From positions 9,011,156 through 9,075,155 of the forward strand of contig NC_044990.1 in assembly GCF_008728515.1 (NCBI RefSeq): a DNA stretch of 64,000 nucleotides, given 5' to 3'. A program made the translations under genes and the position numbers. Below, piece after piece: positions 33,440 to 44,900 of the stretch. The DNA comes from Papio anubis (lineage: Eukaryota; Chordata; Mammalia; Primates; Cercopithecidae). Positions within the stretch are counted from its first letter, which is position 1, and each line of letters begins with the position of its first letter. The notes beneath the pieces were generated by a model. The model made no database searches and was not told where the DNA came from. It was given only the letters and a program-made list of their open reading frames with translations.

Positions 33440-33990
33440 CTCAGCACATTAAGAATTCTCCAAGAACTGATACACCTTTATGGAGAAAAATTCAGCAAGG
33501 CCGATCAAATTTTAAGATATATCTGCCCCTTGAATCACCTGAGGTTAGGAGTTCAAAACCAGCCTGGGCAACATGGTGAAATGCCATCTCTATTTTAAAA
33601 AAGAAAAAAAATTAGCCAGGATGGTGGTGCATGCCTGTAATCTCAGCTACTTGGGAGGCTGAGGCGGAAGAATTGCTTGAACCTGGGAGGCGGAGGTTGC
33701 AGTGAGCTGAGATCATGCCATTGCACTCCAGCCTGGGCAACGAGTGAAACTCCATCTCAAAAAATAAAAAATAAAAAAATAAAGATATATCTAGCTTTGA
33801 CTCAGTGGATCTAATTATAAGAATTTATCCTACACATAGATAATTTCTTATACATGGAAAAGCAGCATAGTACAAGTTTTTTTTTAATCACAGCATTTTT
33901 CACCTATACAAGACTAGTTAAATCAATAATAATACATTCAGACAATTAAATAGGATCATAAATAAGGAGTTCCCTTTCACAGGTAATACG
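33440..33990 (+). mobile_element. Ancient L1 (L1M-like) 3' region, plus strand, split by an Alu
   Basis: Right of the Alu, 'gactcagtggatctaattat', 'gaatttatcctacacataga' and 'gactagttaaatcaataata' resemble the old L1 segment found near the 3' end of ORF2 and the 3' UTR. It is strongly diverged. Confidence 0.55.
33525..33781 (+). mobile_element. 5'-truncated Alu, plus strand
   Basis: It begins inside the left monomer at 'gaatcacctgaggttaggag' and runs to an A-rich tail. The target-site duplication aagatatatct lies at 33514-33524 and 33782-33792, so it was inserted in this truncated form. Confidence 0.93.
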
Positions 33991-34459
33991 AAGTCCAGAG
34001 ACAGCTGGCCCAGCACAGATGCAACGGCTTTGCCCTGTCACCTTCCACTCCTCAGCTGGAGCATCCTGAGCATGAACTAACTTCCTCATGCTCACATGGC
34101 TGCTGTGCCCTGGGCATCATAGCTGCTTTCTAGGAGGAAGGAGGAGGAAGGGGAGAAAGTCTATCTCTTTTTATCTGGAAAATTGCCTCTTTCCCAGAAG
34201 CTCCACCCAATACACTCATGCACATAACTCAGTGACCACACCCAGGTATGCAGCCACCCTATGTACAAGGGAAGTTGCAAATTGCAATTCCTAACAAATT
34301 TGAGGTCAAGAAACAGCAACTAACAGTCATTAAGAAGAAAAAGGCAGCTCTGTATGTATTGCTACGGGTCTGGCGTCAATACATACTGTTAGGAAACAAA
34401 TAAACACAACAGGTGCAGCGCAATGTGAACAGTATTCTACCATGTATATGTAACCAGTA
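33991..34459. other. Unassigned, possibly old interspersed repeat
   Basis: 'atggctgctgtgccctgggc' and 'aattgcctctttcccagaag' recall a common old repeat whose name I cannot give. Confidence 0.3.
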
Positions 34460-35068
34460 CCCCCCTTTTTCTAAAAAGTAGTTTAATGATTATATTTTCT
34501 CTCTTCTTTTCTCATTTTCCCTAGTTCCCCACTTCCTACTTAGCCCTTTAGAAATGCAAATATAGCCTTTTACCCCATCCACCTTCACCAGAGACTCCCT
34601 ACAGGGCAAGTTCATCTAACTCCTTGAAAATTAATAGTTGATTTACAGACCAAAGTATGCCTGCTGCGGAACTCTCACCCCTCAGGAAGTTGCCTCAAGA
34701 GATACCGTTGATTTCTATGAAACTCCCCCCACCAGGAAACCGCCTCAAGAGGTATAAAACTCTCCCCCATCTGGGGAGTTTCTGGCCTAGTCCTGCCCAC
34801 AAAGGGACCAGTAGTCACTGCATAGTAGATAAGTCACTGGAGCTAATACATAGACCCTGCCGCCTTGCTCACTGCCGTCCCCCGCCCCACCCTGCCTTTT
34901 AAAAGTGCCTGCTTTCTGCTCCAAAAGCGAAGTGGTACATTTAAAGGGGACACCTGTGCTTTTTCCCCTAAGCTAGCTTTGAAAATAAATCACTTTCTTT
35001 ATGCCATACATTGCCCTTGTTAATAGGGCTCTGTAAGCGGCGAGCAACTAACCTGCATTTTGGTTACA
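34460..35068 (+). mobile_element. ERV class I-like 5' LTR
   Basis: This LTR is matched by a second copy at about 37070-37661. It has a TATA box (tataaaa, 34753-34759), a polyadenylation signal (aataaa, 34984-34989) and a CA end at 35067-35068. Five bases later comes a primer-binding-site-like TGGTGACCC. The left edge is uncertain because similarity to the other copy fades upstream of about 34460. The family is not named. Confidence 0.75.
34753..34759 (+). promoter_or_regulatory. LTR TATA box
   Basis: tataaaa, about 225 bp before the LTR polyadenylation signal. The equivalent site in the second LTR has decayed to atatgaaac. Confidence 0.6.
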
Positions 35069-37069
35069 ATTTTGGTGACCCATATAGGGAGTGCTGCCTG
35101 CCCTGGGTGATCCAAGCCTGTCAACTCAGTTTCACTACTGGGCAAGGGGTTGCCTGTGGGTCCAGATGCTCATGGCTAGCACACCCTATGATGGGAGTGT
35201 TAGAGAATTTCCCAGCAGCTGCCATAAGCAGTTTTGTTTTGGGGGAACATCTCTTTTGCCTCCAGGCACGACATTTGCTGCCTTCAGTGGTTCATTGGTA
35301 CAAAGAAAGTGACCTCTAGAAGAAGAAAAAAAAAGCCAGCAAATTTTGGAACTGGGTAAGTTTGTTGGAAATGTGCCCAACCACCCTATACCTCTTTTGG
35401 GGTATTGCTAGGGCTGTGCTCTACTTAAGACTTGGCTGCTAGTGACACCATTTGAGCATTTTGTGCACTTGTATTTGTTGGTATCTGCAGTACCACAGGT
35501 GCTTTGCTCAGATCAGACTCGGAGACCCATGAAGCCCTTGAGAACTGCGGAAGGGAATTCAGGATCTCACCCAGTCCCCTTGCTTGGGACTCATTTGGAA
35601 GCAGGCTGTTTGTTTGCAAAGGTATTACTTTGTGTGTGGGCCCTGATCCCTACTTTATGGAAGATAAATGAGAATAGTGGGGGTAGCAGCCCCGCACTGT
35701 GTGGTAGCTATTAATAGAAGGCTCCAGAATTTCCTTTTGGTCACTACCTTCTTTCTTCTTCACCCTTCTTTCTCACACCCCACTTAGAAAACCTGCCTCC
35801 TACATGAAGGCGGGTTAGGTTGTATCTTCCTCTGTTTTCTTTTCTGCTTGTCTTTTTTGAGAGTGTATGTGTGTGTTTATGTGTATGTATATGTATCGTG
35901 TTATGTATTTTAGCCACAAAGTACACACTGGCTTGAGGTTAGGGAGTACTCATATGTTAAGTGAATAAGCCCAAATACTTACCTTTAACAAATAAGCTGC
36001 CTTTAAAATCATTGACAAAATAATATTAGAAATGTCTTAAGAATTGTCAACATACATTTTTGTTTGAATTTATTGATCAAGTGGTTTCACATTTATCTCT
36101 ACCAGATATTATTAGGTGTCAAAATTTGGCATAAGAATTATAAAACTATAAGCCCAGGCCAAAATGGAATGATCTTTATGATACAGCTCTGATGACTGAA
36201 GGAACACCAGGATCCTTCGTCTCGCGCGGATTTTGATAAAACAACACGGACACACATGGAGTGGTTTTTAAGGAGTGAAAAGTTTAATAGGCAAGAAAGA
36301 AGGAAGGAGAAAATAGCTCCCCCATACAGAGACCAAGGGAGGGGGGATATCTGGATAGATTGTACCCAACATTAACTTTTGTTTTTCTTCTGTTTCCATA
36401 GAAATGCCATTATTCAAAATCTATTTGCCTTCATGAAGTGCAGAGGCCTAGCCCACCTGCAATGCTACTTCCCGGATGAGACACAGCTCGTTAAGCTGGT
36501 CCATTCTCAAGAACTAGACAGGGCTTAGACCACTTTCATGAGTATTCATAGCTCCTTCTTTAGCCTGTGAAATATACATACTTCGCCAACCTGTCATCGT
36601 ATCTGGTTAGAATTGGCAGTGGGGAAGCTGCATAATTAAGAATTCAGGAAATGTCTCAGATAGCTCTGTAAAGCCTGCACGAACAAATCAAAGCTGTGTC
36701 TGACCCACATTGTCACTAGGAGTTAGCATCCTGCACCAGTCAGACCATCCTGGTGGCAAAAGCTGCTTGTAACATTGACCCTGATTGAAGGGATAAGCAT
36801 ATCCCTCTGTTGCGGAGTTTACTGCTGTTATGATCTCTCTATGGGAATACAAGACAGGTTTCCCAGAGACTCTCAAGATTACACACCATATTGCTTCAGC
36901 AAACATCATCTGTAAGTCCAGGTACTCATGAATATTTCCAACTCAAAGTAGATCAGTTCCATTCTGATGCCCAGTGACTACCCCCACTTTCAGCAGGATG
37001 TAGCCAGAGTAAATATGGCACCCAAATCCCATAGAAATGGAATGAAACTTGGCAGTCAGAGATTGTAAC
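35069..37069 (+). mobile_element. ERV internal region, non-coding remnant
   Basis: It opens with a primer-binding-site-like TGGTGACCC at 35073-35081, which matches the first bases of the tRNA-Trp type. It then has a leader-like stretch with no long open frame. No gag, pol or env domain is visible in about 2 kb, so most of the provirus is lost. A foreign LTR fragment lies at 36190-36360. Confidence 0.6.
36190..36360 (-). mobile_element. LTR fragment, MER4-group-like, minus strand
   Basis: 'gaaggaacaccaggatcctt', 'gacacacatggagtggtttt' and 'taataggcaagaaagaagga' match, base for base in long runs, the LTR at 47245-47760. Only its 3' portion is present here. Confidence 0.7.
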
Positions 37070-37661
37070 TGAGTCTCCCATTTTTCTAAGAGGGAATTTA
37101 ATTATTCTCTCTCTCTCTCTCTCTGCCTCCCTTTTCATTTCCCCGGCTCCCCACTTCCTACTTAGCCCTTTAGAAATGCAAATACAGCCTTTTACCCCTC
37201 CCTTCATCAGATACTCCCCACAGGGCAAGTTCATCTGACTCTCCTGAGAGATAACAGTTGATTTACAGACCAAAATATGCCCGCTACAGAGCTGTCACCC
37301 ATCAGGAGGTTGCCTTGAGAGGTAACAGCTGATTTCTGTGAAACTCTCCCACTAGAAGACTGCCTCGAGAGATATGAAACTCCCTTCCACCTGGGGAGTT
37401 TTGGCCTAGACCTGCTCAGAAGGGCACCAGCAGTCACCACCTTGACTGCATGGTAGGTAAGGCACTGGAGCTAACAAATGGGCTCCCTTGCCTTGCCTGC
37501 TGCTTTCTGCTCCAAAAGTGAAGTAGTACATTTAAAGATGGGACACCTGTTCTTCTTCCCCTAAGCTAGCTTTGGAAATAAATCACTTTCTTTATACCAC
37601 ACTTCACGCTTATTAATTGGACTCTGCGATCTGCAAGTTACTAACCTGCATTTCAGTTGCA
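37070..37661 (+). mobile_element. ERV class I-like 3' LTR
   Basis: It is similar along its length to the copy at 34460-35068, by eye between 80 and 90 percent, starting after a (CT)n run at 37107-37123. It has aataaa at 37577-37582 and a CA end at 37660-37661. The orientation equals that of the 5' LTR, as in a provirus. Confidence 0.75.
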
Positions 37662-37689
37662 TGTATACTTAGGATATTAAGGGGGGGGC

Positions 37690-37915
37690 TGTGTGTGTAG
37701 GTGCACACCTATATATTCCGATAAATGCACAGAATCCCTAGAAGGAAATGCAAATTATGATAACAGTGCCTCCAGGAAAGAGCCATGGGAGGCTGGGCGC
37801 AGAGCACAGAGGGAGAGTTCCTTTTCACTCTGTTCTTTTCTAATTTTAAAGTTAAAACATGCACATGTATTATCGATTTAAATATTAAGTAATTTTTAAA
37901 AGACAGAAAGAACCC
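37690..37915 (+). mobile_element. Ancient L1-like 3' UTR fragment
   Basis: 'ccctagaaggaaatgcaaat', 'taacagtgcctccaggaaag' and 'aaacatgcacatgtattat' resemble an old LINE 3' end. Weak match. Confidence 0.4.
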
Positions 37916-37974
37916 CTCAAGAATAACAAAGCTTTTCCCCTTGTCATTAGTATTGTGTTCGTGTTGTGAATGAT

Positions 37975-38400
37975 GGGGTCCAGGATATGTCACCCCGAAG
38001 TATGGCACTGTGACCAAAAAAGTACCAGGGTTTATTCACCTAGCAAGCAGTAAACTACTCTCCATGAGAGCCCAGGTTTTTATCAATAGAAGGTTTATTA
38101 CTTGGCTCAAGTAAGGAGGGCACTGGGAGTATTCTTCGAAGCAGTCTCTCCCCTAGGGAAAGTGACGGGAGGGTTTATGGAGTGATGGAGAGGGGAGAGG
38201 GTGCGTCGTCACATGTAGAAGAGGGATCTCAGTGGTGCGGGTACAGTGAGTCATCGTGCCAGTGCAGAGGTCACACATTATGGTGATGAAACTGTAGCTC
38301 CTCGGGGGAGGAGACTTCATCACGGTAATGAGGAAAGGTCACTTGCTTTCATCTGTAAGTTGCTGGGATCTGTCAGGAGCTGGTTGAAACCACCAAGATG
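37975..38400 (-). mobile_element. Possible LTR, minus strand
   Basis: The plus strand carries reversed AATAAA-type signals ('ggtttattcacc', 'ggtttattacttgg') in a segment of LTR-like composition. The family is not recognised. Confidence 0.35.
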
Positions 38401-38559
38401 ACCTCATTCCACAGAGGGTTTGGGGAAGAATAGGCTTCAGGGCAGGAGGCTCTAAAACAGGCTGATTGCTCAACTTGATTAAATTTCTGTAATCCTTGGA
38501 GACCCTCCCTCAATGCTTTTAACACCTTGGCATTTGAGAAAACAGCAGAGGCAAGAAGG

Positions 38560-39020
38560 CTACCCTCTTCTCTCCAGTTTTTCTTTCCTGAAGCACGTCA
38601 TAAAACCTAAGAAGGTCATTCTCTGACTTTCTGCCATCATTTTCCCCTGAAGCAGATCTTAAGACCCTCATTTGAAAGGTGTCCTTTCTCTACCCAGAAA
38701 GGAATATCCTTACCTCTGAAGACACAGGGTCACAGAGAAGAATCTAACAAACAGGCTTTGCTAAACTCCTCCCCATTCATTACCATTAAATCATTATTTT
38801 TAACCCAATCACACTTCTCCACAACTGTCCACTTCTTCATAAAACCTATCATTAAAAAAATACACGGGTTTGCCTATTTCTTTGAGTGTTCATTTCCAAA
38901 AGTCTCTCGTGTTATGTAAAATTTATATTCAATAAATTTGTATGCTTTTCTCTTGTTATAGGCATCTCAGACATAAGCCTAAGGATGGGTGAGGAAAAGA
39001 AATTTTTTCTTTTCCAACAT
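38560..39020 (+). mobile_element. Probable class I ERV LTR, plus strand
   Basis: 'aaatttatattcaataaatt' carries a polyadenylation signal at 38931-38936. It is followed by 'gtatgcttttctcttgttat', a configuration I know from class I ERV LTR ends. The exact family and left edge are uncertain. Confidence 0.5.
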
Positions 39021-39520
39021 GATCATAGGTCAAAAACATAAAGCCGGGACCGAGAGGCTAAGAGTCTTGAAGGTTCTTTAGAGCCAGACAGGAATACATT
39101 AAAATGTCTTAAAAGAGCCAAAGAAATGCAAATATCTTTAAAAGCAATGTAAAATCAGCCAATCAATGAATGGATGTATCCACACCCAGAGAGGAAGGAG
39201 GTAAAAGTTGCAATCAGAAGGAAGAATTAGGTGAATCTGTTATAGAACTCAGAGTTCCAATTACGGTTCATGGTGTCACACCATCTTGGGCATGAATCCA
39301 ATCCTGTTTTCTGGCCAAAAATCTCTGAAGAATGCCTAACCTCACCCTCCCAAGATGGAAACCCCAGCTTGCTGCAGACAGCTGTCTCCTTAGGAGGTAA
39401 GTAATGCACAAATCCAAAAAGCTAAAATCAGGGATTGAGACGGTGAAGGAAATCAAACCCATCTCTTTATATATGAGTGCAGGAATAATGTCATTTATAC
39501 TACTCATCATGTTTAAGAGC
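39021..39520. other. Unassigned sequence
   Basis: May contain ERV-derived sequence after the LTR. No domain is recognised. Confidence 0.35.
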
Positions 39521-39533
39521 AATTGGTATGTTG

Positions 39534-39893
39534 CGGCCAGGTGTGGTGGCTCACACCTGTAATCCCAGCACTTTAGGAGGTCAAGGTAGGGATCATGTGA
39601 GGTCAGGAGTTCAAGACCAGCCTGGCCAACATGAAGAAACCCCATCTGTACTAAAAATACAAAAAAAAAAAAAATTAGTTGGGCATGGTGGTGCGCACCT
39701 ATAACCCCCAGATACATGGTGGTGCGCACCTGTAATCCCAGATACTTGGGAGGCTGAGGCAGGGGAATCATTGGAACCCTGGAGGTGGAGGTTGCAGTGA
39801 GCGGAGATTGCACCATTGCACTCCAGCCTAGGCAACAGAGCGACAAGACTCCGTCTCAAAAAAAAAAAAAAAAGAGAGAGAGAGAGAGAGAGA
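39534..39893 (+). mobile_element. Alu with internal duplication and (GA)n tail
   Basis: It starts 'cggccaggtgtggtggctca'. A perfect 13-bp target-site duplication, aattggtatgttg, lies at 39521-39533 and 39894-39906. At the start of the right monomer about 31 bp beginning 'catggtggtgcgcacct' occur twice (39684-39714 and 39715-39744). The A-tail continues into a GA run. Confidence 0.96.
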
Positions 39894-39906
39894 AATTGGT
39901 ATGTTG

Positions 39907-40915
39907 GAACAGCTGACAGATTAGCCTTGTAATTTCAGTTTGATATATAATCGAGAGATTGATTTTCACTTAAGATTTTAAGCTGAAAATTATAAAAGAA
40001 AGCAGTAAACAACATTGGAATGTCTAAGATAATTTATGAGTCATTATAAGTTTGAGTTAATCATATTTATAAAAATTACTTACATTTTGGGGAAGTCTTC
40101 GTTAGTCCGCTTGGAGTACTAAGGAAGAAACTAAAATAGATGTTTAAGAGTGGAGGGAAGAAAAAATATGATTTCTTCTACCTGTCTTAGGTCCATGGCT
40201 GTAGCCACTATAACAAAAGGCACACATGCAAATGTGTGTAATATAAGTTTTACATGAAACAGGAGCCTTCATAAGAAAATGAAGACCCAAAGAAACAGAT
40301 GTTTTGATGCCGGGTTTGATGAAGCATGGAGAAATGTGATAGCACAAAGAGGGTAGGATCATAAACCGGAGGGAACTTAGCAAGGCATGTTTGTTCAGAT
40401 TCTTCGTGTGACAGAGCGCCAGTATCTTCAGAGATAGTGGTCCTGTCCACTATCTCTGGAGGAGGACAGTGCTCCTGTCCTCCAGACAGAGGAAATGCAC
40501 CTCTTGAATGACAGTCTTATGACCTGCCTCAGGGGAAGGTCAGAAAATCCTGGGTTTTATAACCTGTTGCCGGAGAGAAGGACTGGGGAGGATCAGAAAG
40601 GCCTTCCTACAGGTGCTGTCTCCCACATGCCTTCAGGTTAAAATACTCAATCTGCCAAAGCACCGTATTTAGAATTCCTGAGACCCATTAGGCAAATTTA
40701 ATTAATTAAATTGCAAATGCCTTTTGGTGGTAATTATTGAAATTTACTATTTTTTAAAACAGAATTACAGGATTTGTAACTTAAACTTCAAAGCCCAATG
40801 AGTGAGATTTTTTAAAATTTATAAGTTTGATATAATATTAAATGAGGTAACGATATAACCTTAAACTATCATTTCCCATTCCCAAAAGTTGCCGTCAAGA
40901 TGTTAAAAATTCCCC
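39907..40915. other. Unassigned AT-rich sequence with two hairpins
   Basis: I recognise no repeat family. Two adjacent inverted repeats at 40429-40483 are listed separately. Confidence 0.4.
40429..40483. repeat. Two adjacent perfect inverted repeats
   Basis: cagagatagtgg (40429-40440) pairs with ccactatctctg (40447-40458) across 6 bases. ggaggacag (40461-40469) pairs with ctgtcctcc (40475-40483) across 5 bases. Confidence 0.93.
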
Positions 40916-40924
40916 TTGACATCA

Positions 40925-41222
40925 GGCTGGGTGCAGTGGCTCACGCCTGAAATCCCAGTACTTTGGGAGGCTGAGGCAGGCAGATCTCCTGAGGTCAGGA
41001 GTTTGAGACCAGCCTGGCCAACATGGTGAAACCCCATCTCTACTAAAAATACAAAAATTAGCCAGGTGTGGTGGCGGGCACCTGTAATCCCAGCTACTTA
41101 GGAGGCTGAGGACCAAGAATTGCTTGAACCGGGGAGGCGGAGGTTGTAGTGAGCTGAGACGGTGCCTCTGCACTCCAGCCTGGGCAACAGAGTGAGAATC
41201 TGTCTTGGGGGGAAAAAAGTTA
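40925..41222 (+). mobile_element. Alu, full length, plus strand
   Basis: It starts 'ggctgggtgcagtggctcac'. The target-site duplication ttgacatc lies at 40916-40923 and 41223-41230. The tail is short and G-containing. Confidence 0.95.
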
Positions 41223-41354
41223 TTGACATCTTAGAAGTCTAAGTGGTAGAAACCCTTCTCAAATTCCCCCTGCCAGGCCCCATCTCCCTCATCTTGCTGT
41301 GCTGGTTCTTTTCTATGGCACCTACCACCTTCAAACAGACTATACAACTTACTT

Positions 41355-41490
41355 TTTTATAAAACTATTTTGGTTTATTTTATTTTGATAAAATATACGC
41401 AACATAAAAGTTGCCATTTTAACCAAATTTAAATATACAATTCAGTGGTGTTAAGTATGTTCACAATGCTGTATAACCATCAGTTAACAT
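41355..41490 (+). mobile_element. Ancient L1-like fragment
   Basis: 'aacataaaagttgccatttt', 'aatatacaattcagtggtgt' and 'gctgtataaccatca' match a widespread old repeat that I associate with L1M. Confidence 0.45.
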
Positions 41491-41939
41491 GTATTATGCT
41501 TAGTATTTACTGTGTCTTTCCTCTCCAGAAAATTCACACACCTTGGGAAGGGATCATGTTGTGTTCATCGGTGTTTCCAGAACCTGGGACAGCGTGCTTG
41601 GCACCAGAGTGGTCAGTGAGTTCTTGCCTGGATCTGACCACCTCCCTAGCAAGGTTACTTGGTGACACCAAACTGAAGCAGTTTTGGGAGCAAAGGAGAA
41701 CACAGAGCCCATTGTTGCTCCCTTTCTTCTCTCCATAGGAAACAGCTCCAGGACATTGACCAGCCAGGCTGTGAGACTGTGGAAAGGCCCTGCACTGGGC
41801 TGCTGCTGGCCTGGGGGAGGGAGGTGTGTGACCCAGGCTGCTTGTGTCTTCTCTAAACCACGGCACACAGCAGCTCCCCTTGACTCACTGAGAAATAACT
41901 TGAGATGCTGGCTGGCTTTGTTTCATGACCATTTTAAAC
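41491..41939. other. Unassigned sequence
   Basis: A possible L2-end trace lies at 41540-41620 ('tgtttccagaacctgggaca'). No gene is seen. Confidence 0.3.
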
Positions 41940-44900
41940 TTAATTGTTAAGAATGAGTAAATTAGGTGAATGTAAACGGGATAAAAGTTTGTACATGAAC
42001 TTTTCATTGTTTCTTTTTCAGTAACTTATTTTTAAGTGGTGTCATGATTAGGTAGTAGATTCATGAAACATCTGAATCATTTCTAAGCAAGATAAAATAC
42101 TGAAACATAAATTGCTGAGCATAAGTTTATTCTTTGCTCTCTTCAATTTTATACAAAAACAAAATGTGTTTAGATCTGTTAGTAAATATGTTCTGCTTCA
42201 CACTGAAAAACTGTGTTACGAAGAAGCAGATATGATGACATGGTGATAGTTTACAAAATGCTGCTTTGTAATTGCTAAAGATTAAAAAATCTAATTAATA
42301 TGTGCAATTAAAATTACTAAAAATAGGGGAAAAATTCTGTATGCCAAGCATACAAGGAAAGTGATGTGTGTTTTTGTTGAGGAAAGTTATAAAGAAAGCA
42401 TAAGGATATGCCATAGTTTGTTTGGGTTTTTTTGAAGGAAAGAATAATTTCGTCTAATTCAGAGGTTATTTTAAGGTTGTTTCAAAATACAGATTTAGGA
42501 ATGAAATAGAAACAAGGCAGAAAGGAACCAGTGAGTAGGAGAAAGGGAGATTTTTGTGTTTTATCAAAATAATTTCTTGTGCTCTACACCATCTTCTTTA
42601 AGTCTTTGATTACTTAAGAAAACCAAGTTAAAGGTTTGTTATTGTTGTTGTTGTTGTTTTGCAAATATGTAACTTCTTTTGAAGTCTTTCAATATCACTC
42701 TGGTTAAAGGCTTGACTAGTATTTCACAGTGACCTAGGATCCTGTTTTTGATCAAATAATTTGAACCTTTATTTTGACACTTTCTGAAATCAAATTTTAA
42801 AGTTTTTAAATTAAGTCTTTTTGACCTTGAATTAACTTTGGGATACCCCAGAGGGCCCTGGAACATCTGAAAGCATCTATAAAACAAAGATATTACACCA
42901 GTTGGGCTTATTTGATATGTTAAATTACATGGGAAATATCAAATGATGTTTAATTTTCTTTGAGTTGTATTTATATGGGTATGTTATTAACATGTGCTCC
43001 AAAATATGTCTTGGCATAAGTGTTATCAGTCATAATGTTGATTATTATGCTAAAATGTTGTACACCATGAAAATAACAAATTTCCCTGTCAATTGCATCA
43101 TTATGAAGTCTCATAATGATGAGAGTTGTGGTTTAAAACCTGGTGAGATTTTTTAACCATTTTAAGTCCTGTTGCCCATAGTTAAATTGGTTTATTCTGA
43201 TGCTTTTTCTGAAAGCTCTTTGCAAGCAACTATAATTCTAAAGCGTTGGGTCTTCAAGGAAGTTCATGGAAAGGATGAAAAGAATTCTGACAAGTACAGG
43301 CTTCTGATAATTTTGAGATACCATTGGGCTCAGTAAGAATTTCTAAAACTAATGAAATAATTAATGGGTTTGTGAAACTACCAACCAAGATGAAACAGAC
43401 CAAAAATTCATTACATGAGATAGAATAAACTGATAAAAAAGAATTCTGGGTTTTTACAGCTTTTTTATTTGAAACATTTCTGGTTCTTTTAATGTTTTGT
43501 CTTCCAGATTTAAAAAAAATTTTTTTTTTCTTTTAAGCTATCTACAGTTTACAAGAATTTGGTAAAGTATACATAGATAAACAAAAATTGAGATATTTGC
43601 TTTTCCTCCCTACGAAATCCCTCCAAAATTTGGAAAGTATACATGAGTATTCTTATTTTTATGGCAATATGGTTATTCGCATGAATTCATTAAGAATTGC
43701 TTTCTTTATAAAAGGATACAATTGGAACACTGGTTATACTACTAGGGCTTTGGTTGGAATGTCATATTTGAGAAGATGCATAGAATACCTGGCAGCAAGT
43801 GTTCCTAGCCTTACAGTGAAGGAGTAAAAAGTTGTTACTTCCTGGCAGGCCCAGGAGCCTCAAGCTATTAGATATTACAGGTAAAGGATGATTTTTGCCT
43901 TGGTTTGTCCTCCTAGCATTGAGAGGTTTTAAAAGTCCAATCTGAGATTCCTTATCAAAATTTCCAGCAAAGCAAATTTAAAAGAAACCAATGTGGTTAT
44001 TCTTGGTGCACTTATGCAAATAACTAGGCCAAGTTGGAGAATAAATTTATTTTACAAACATATTTGTCTTACCATGATTGTCCTTGGTAGAAATGAAATG
44101 ATTGTGGATAAAAAATTTATTTTTAAAAAGAAAACTTTAGTACGCCTGTTATTAGATAGTAGCCCTGCTTATTGTTTTCAATTTTTCATTATCTACCTGG
44201 AGACCAGACTGGATTATGAATTCTAGTTTTCTCCAATATCTGGTTACAACTCTCCATGAAGAATGGGAACCACTGCGTTTCTGAAGCCCTATAAGCTGGA
44301 CAATTCAATGTAAATTTCAAGGGCTAAGTTTCATGCCTCATGTGTGGGCCTACACAGAGTGTTCACAGAAGCGTCCAATGCCATAAGACAATTCAATCAA
44401 AGACCTTCAAACTACAAACCAGAATGAGAAGCTGCTGACTTCATTCTGTGGACAACTTTTCCCACGACTGCTGGAGCAAAACCCCCAGTGTAACAAGGCT
44501 CTTACCCCTCTTAAGGTTTTCTTACCTATGCCCACCTCATTCATTTGGCAGGATGAAACTGTAGTGAGGATTTCAAAATCAGTGGTTTTTGGTGGATCGG
44601 TGAGTAGCTTGGAAGAGTAGCGGATATGTCATGTCAAACCCAAATCTTTACAGGACCTAAGAGATCCTTTAGTTCATGTAGTGGGTACTTTAGCAACATC
44701 CCTGACACAACTATTTGTTCAAATTATAGTGGTGTCTTTTATAGAGTTAACATTCTCTGCTCTAATTTAAGCCTTTCCTGGGGTGCTAGATGATAAAACT
44801 GCTACCTACTAACTAAACGGGGAGGAATCTGTGTAGTTGCTGATAGTTTTTCTTGTACACAGATGAATACATTGGGTATTGTAGTGACTCAGTTTAACTT

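Noticed and set aside
35744..35926. Short minus-strand open frame with His/Thr repeats
   Set aside because: It is produced by a TG-rich stretch.
34351..37666. Possible 5-bp target duplication 'tgtat' at 34355-34359 and 37662-37666 for the ERV
   Set aside because: It would require the 5' LTR to start at 34360, but similarity between the two LTRs does not reach that far, and a 5-bp match is easily due to chance.
39268..39846. Longest minus-strand open frame (192 codons)
   Set aside because: More than half of it is antisense Alu, and the rest has no recognisable domain.
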